64,000 nucleotides of DNA from Bradyrhizobium genosp. SA-3 (GTDB lineage: Bacteria; Pseudomonadota; Alphaproteobacteria; Rhizobiales; Xanthobacteraceae). Shown piece after piece: positions 62,548 through 64,000 of this stretch. The stretch spans positions 26,476 through 90,475 of the forward strand of contig NZ_PSRT01000012.1 in the NCBI RefSeq assembly GCF_004212635.1. The letters are read 5' to 3'. The position numbers were made by a program, and so were the translations under genes. The number at the start of each line of letters is the position of its first letter. Positions within the stretch are counted from its first letter, which is position 1. Below the pieces are notes generated by a model. The model had not been told where the DNA came from. It made no database searches and saw only the letters and a list, made by a program, of their open reading frames with translations.

Positions 62548-62910
62548 CGGACGGGTTACGAATTTCCGCCCCGGGTTGGTGGCCAGGGCCCATGAGCCAT
62601 CTGAACGCGGTGACGGTACTGATTGCCGCCTTCGCCACGCCGGGATCGGAGCTCAAAGCGGTGACGAATCAGGCTGATTCGACCATATCGCAACGCCTCT
62701 CCGCCGTTCCCTAAAATTCGGGCCCGAAAACTCCGGCAATTGATGGCGTGATGCGATTTCTCCCCCGTGATGTAAAGGGGCAACGGTAGTCTTGCGGATC
62801 ACAAATCGGCAAATCCGGCGCCAATACGCCTGATATGTCTTGAATGTGCCGCTATCTTCGGTCATCTGGCCGTTAACGGTCCGATCGGGCTTGGGGACTA
62901 TACAAGAGCG
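62548..62910. other. Divergent intergenic region
   Basis: 363 bp between the minus-strand low-complexity gene and the L,D-transpeptidase. No gene, and none of the palindrome families. GACTATACAAG at about 62896-62906 is AT-richer than its surroundings but very close to the start codon. I cannot place promoters with confidence. Confidence 0.4.
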
Positions 62911-64000
62911 ATGATGATCAAACATTTTCTGACGATATGCGCTGCCGCGACAGTCGCTGCGGCGGGAACCTCGCTCGCGCAGGCTCAGAGCTATCCGGTC
63001 CAGCAGGCGCCGAGCTATGGCGCCCCGGCTGAATATCGCCCAGGCGATCGCACGCCGAATTTCGACGCGTTGGACGAAGACGACGACGCGATGCCCCAGA
63101 CCCCGCTGCCGGCGCCGGGTCCGGCGGACGATCCGCGCTACGGCCGCCCGGCCGGCGCGCCTCCGGTCTATTCGGCGGCCCCGCCGCAGGGGCCGGTGAT
63201 GTCACCGGATGATCCGCGTTATGGTCGTCCGGCTGGCGCTCCGGCCTATTCGGCCGCGGCGCCGCAAGGCCCCGTGATGTCGCCCGACGATCCCCGCTAT
63301 GGCCGTCCCGCCGGTCCGCCCCCGGTGATCTATGCCGATCGTCCGGGTCAGGGCCAGGCACCGGCCAATGACGGCCTACGTCCGCCCGAGGCCGTCGGTG
63401 GTCCCGCGGCGACCGGTACGGTCCAAGCCGGGCAGCCGCCCGTCGGCGCCGATGGCCGGCCGATGACGGTCGCGTCGCTGCCGCCGGAGGAGCAGCCTGA
63501 TGCTGCGCCGGCGCAGTTGCCTCAGAACCTGCGCCGCCAGGAAGTTGCGTTCCAGACCAAGGAGCCGGCTGGCACGCTCGTGGTCGATACGCCGAACACC
63601 TACCTCTATTACGTGCTCGGCAACGGCCGTGCGATCCGCTATGGCGTCCGCGTCGGCCGCGACGGCTTCACCTGGACCGGTGTACAGAAGATCACCCGCA
63701 AGGCCGAGTGGCCGGATTGGCATCCGCCGACCGAGATGATCGAGCGCCAGCCCTATCTGCCGCGCTTCATGGCCGGCGGCCCCGGCAATCCGCTCGGCGC
63801 CCGCGCGATGTACCTCGGCTCGACCGTCTACCGCATCCACGGCACCAATCAGCCCTCGACGATCGGCAAGTTCGTCTCCTCCGGCTGTATCGGCATGCTG
63901 AACGAGGACGTCTCCGACCTGTTCGACCGCGTCAAGGTCGGCACCCGCGTGGTGGTGCTGCCGGGCGGCCCGCAGCCGGGAACGGCGACCGCCTCCGCCG
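62911..64000 (+). CDS. L,D-transpeptidase (YkuD family), 3' end outside the window
   Basis: 363 residues are visible and the frame is still open at the window edge. Signal peptide MIKHFLTICAAATVAAAGTS is cleaved near LAQAQS. Residues about 60-135 hold three imperfect copies of a DDPRYGRPAGAP repeat with PQGPVMSP linkers. The YkuD domain starts at GTLVVDTPNTYLYYVLGNGR, has the His in VYRIHGTNQPSTIG and the catalytic Cys in VSSGCIGMLNEDV. The family usually has Arg after the Cys-hydrophobic pair (GCxR); here it is Gly. Predicted periplasmic peptidoglycan cross-linking or lipoprotein-anchoring enzyme. Met at 62914 is an alternative start. Confidence 0.9.
   Translation, partial: MMIKHFLTICAAATVAAAGTSLAQAQSYPVQQAPSYGAPAEYRPGDRTPNFDALDEDDDAMPQTPLPAPGPADDPRYGRPAGAPPVYSAAPPQGPVMSPDDPRYGRPAGAPAYSAAAPQGPVMSPDDPRYGRPAGPPPVIYADRPGQGQAPANDGLRPPEAVGGPAATGTVQAGQPPVGADGRPMTVASLPPEEQPDAAPAQLPQNLRRQEVAFQTKEPAGTLVVDTPNTYLYYVLGNGRAIRYGVRVGRDGFTWTGVQKITRKAEWPDWHPPTEMIERQPYLPRFMAGGPGNPLGARAMYLGSTVYRIHGTNQPSTIGKFVSSGCIGMLNEDVSDLFDRVKVGTRVVVLPGGPQPGTATASA

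Overview
The window looks like a chromosomal segment of a Bradyrhizobium-type alphaproteobacterium. It is GC-rich with GC3-biased codons. It carries a pqqABCD operon, a gene whose repaired product matches what I recall of Bradyrhizobium D-tartrate dehydratase (including residue numbering), many ABC/MFS/RND transporters and catabolic genes, and long intergenic palindromes typical of that group. Genus is an inference from gene content; I could not run a search.

Layout. 1-2176: minus-strand pqqA-B-C-D (pqqD cut by the window edge). 2442-6370: a DUF6894 gene, an amidase, a glutathione peroxidase, a DUF3297 gene and a frameshifted D-tartrate dehydratase gene. 6400-9302: a small foreign-looking patch with a 5'-truncated phage terminase small-subunit remnant and a frameshifted DUF262-DUF1524 (GmrSD-like) gene with a C-terminal RAMA-like domain. 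9486-22635: malonyl-CoA decarboxylase, an AraC/MFS pair, a CPA2 antiporter with a C-terminal UspA-like region, an RND efflux pair, an orphan periplasmic binding protein and an exported protein of unknown function. 22739-31740: an aromatic-catabolism region (MHS transporter, FAH-family hydrolase, FAD hydroxylase, extradiol dioxygenase, divergent GntR regulator) followed by a flavin monooxygenase, a cupin and an AraC regulator. 31945-42537: a hybrid histidine kinase, an XRE-cupin regulator and a divergent six-gene operon: dipeptide/oligopeptide-type ABC transporter plus an FAD amine oxidase-like enzyme and a 2-hydroxyacid dehydrogenase. 42927-56551: a membrane protein, a SAM-cyclase-AAA-repeat protein, a frameshifted PHB depolymerase, a GST, an enolase-superfamily enzyme, an AraC-GyrI regulator, an SMP-30 lactonase, a GNAT, a GMC oxidoreductase and small unknowns. 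56552-57664: 1.1 kb without a credible gene, full of repeats. 57665-64000: MoxR ATPase and VWA partner flanking a GlsB-like protein, a rhodanese, a mercaptopyruvate sulfurtransferase, a membrane-anchored low-complexity protein and an L,D-transpeptidase running off the window.

Functional logic. ATGA/GTGA overlaps (pqqB/pqqC, dioxygenase/hydroxylase/hydrolase) and 3-40 bp gaps (ABC operon) define tight operons. Divergent regulators (GntR at 27692, AraC at 30715, XRE-cupin at 33957, AraC at 11139) sit beside probable targets. At least seven families of intergenic palindromes fill the gaps, often between convergent genes or just after stop codons.

Three genes carry single-base frameshifts (near 5661, 7636-7641 and 47414), so either base-level error or recent gene decay must be settled before biology is read into them. 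I found no CRISPR array, tRNA, rRNA or intact insertion sequence. I cannot point to a demonstrably new system. The best candidates are the DUF262-DUF1524-RAMA gene with its phage remnant, the ABC-oxidase-reductase operon, the meta-cleavage cluster and the unexplained 56.6-57.3 kb repeat-like block.
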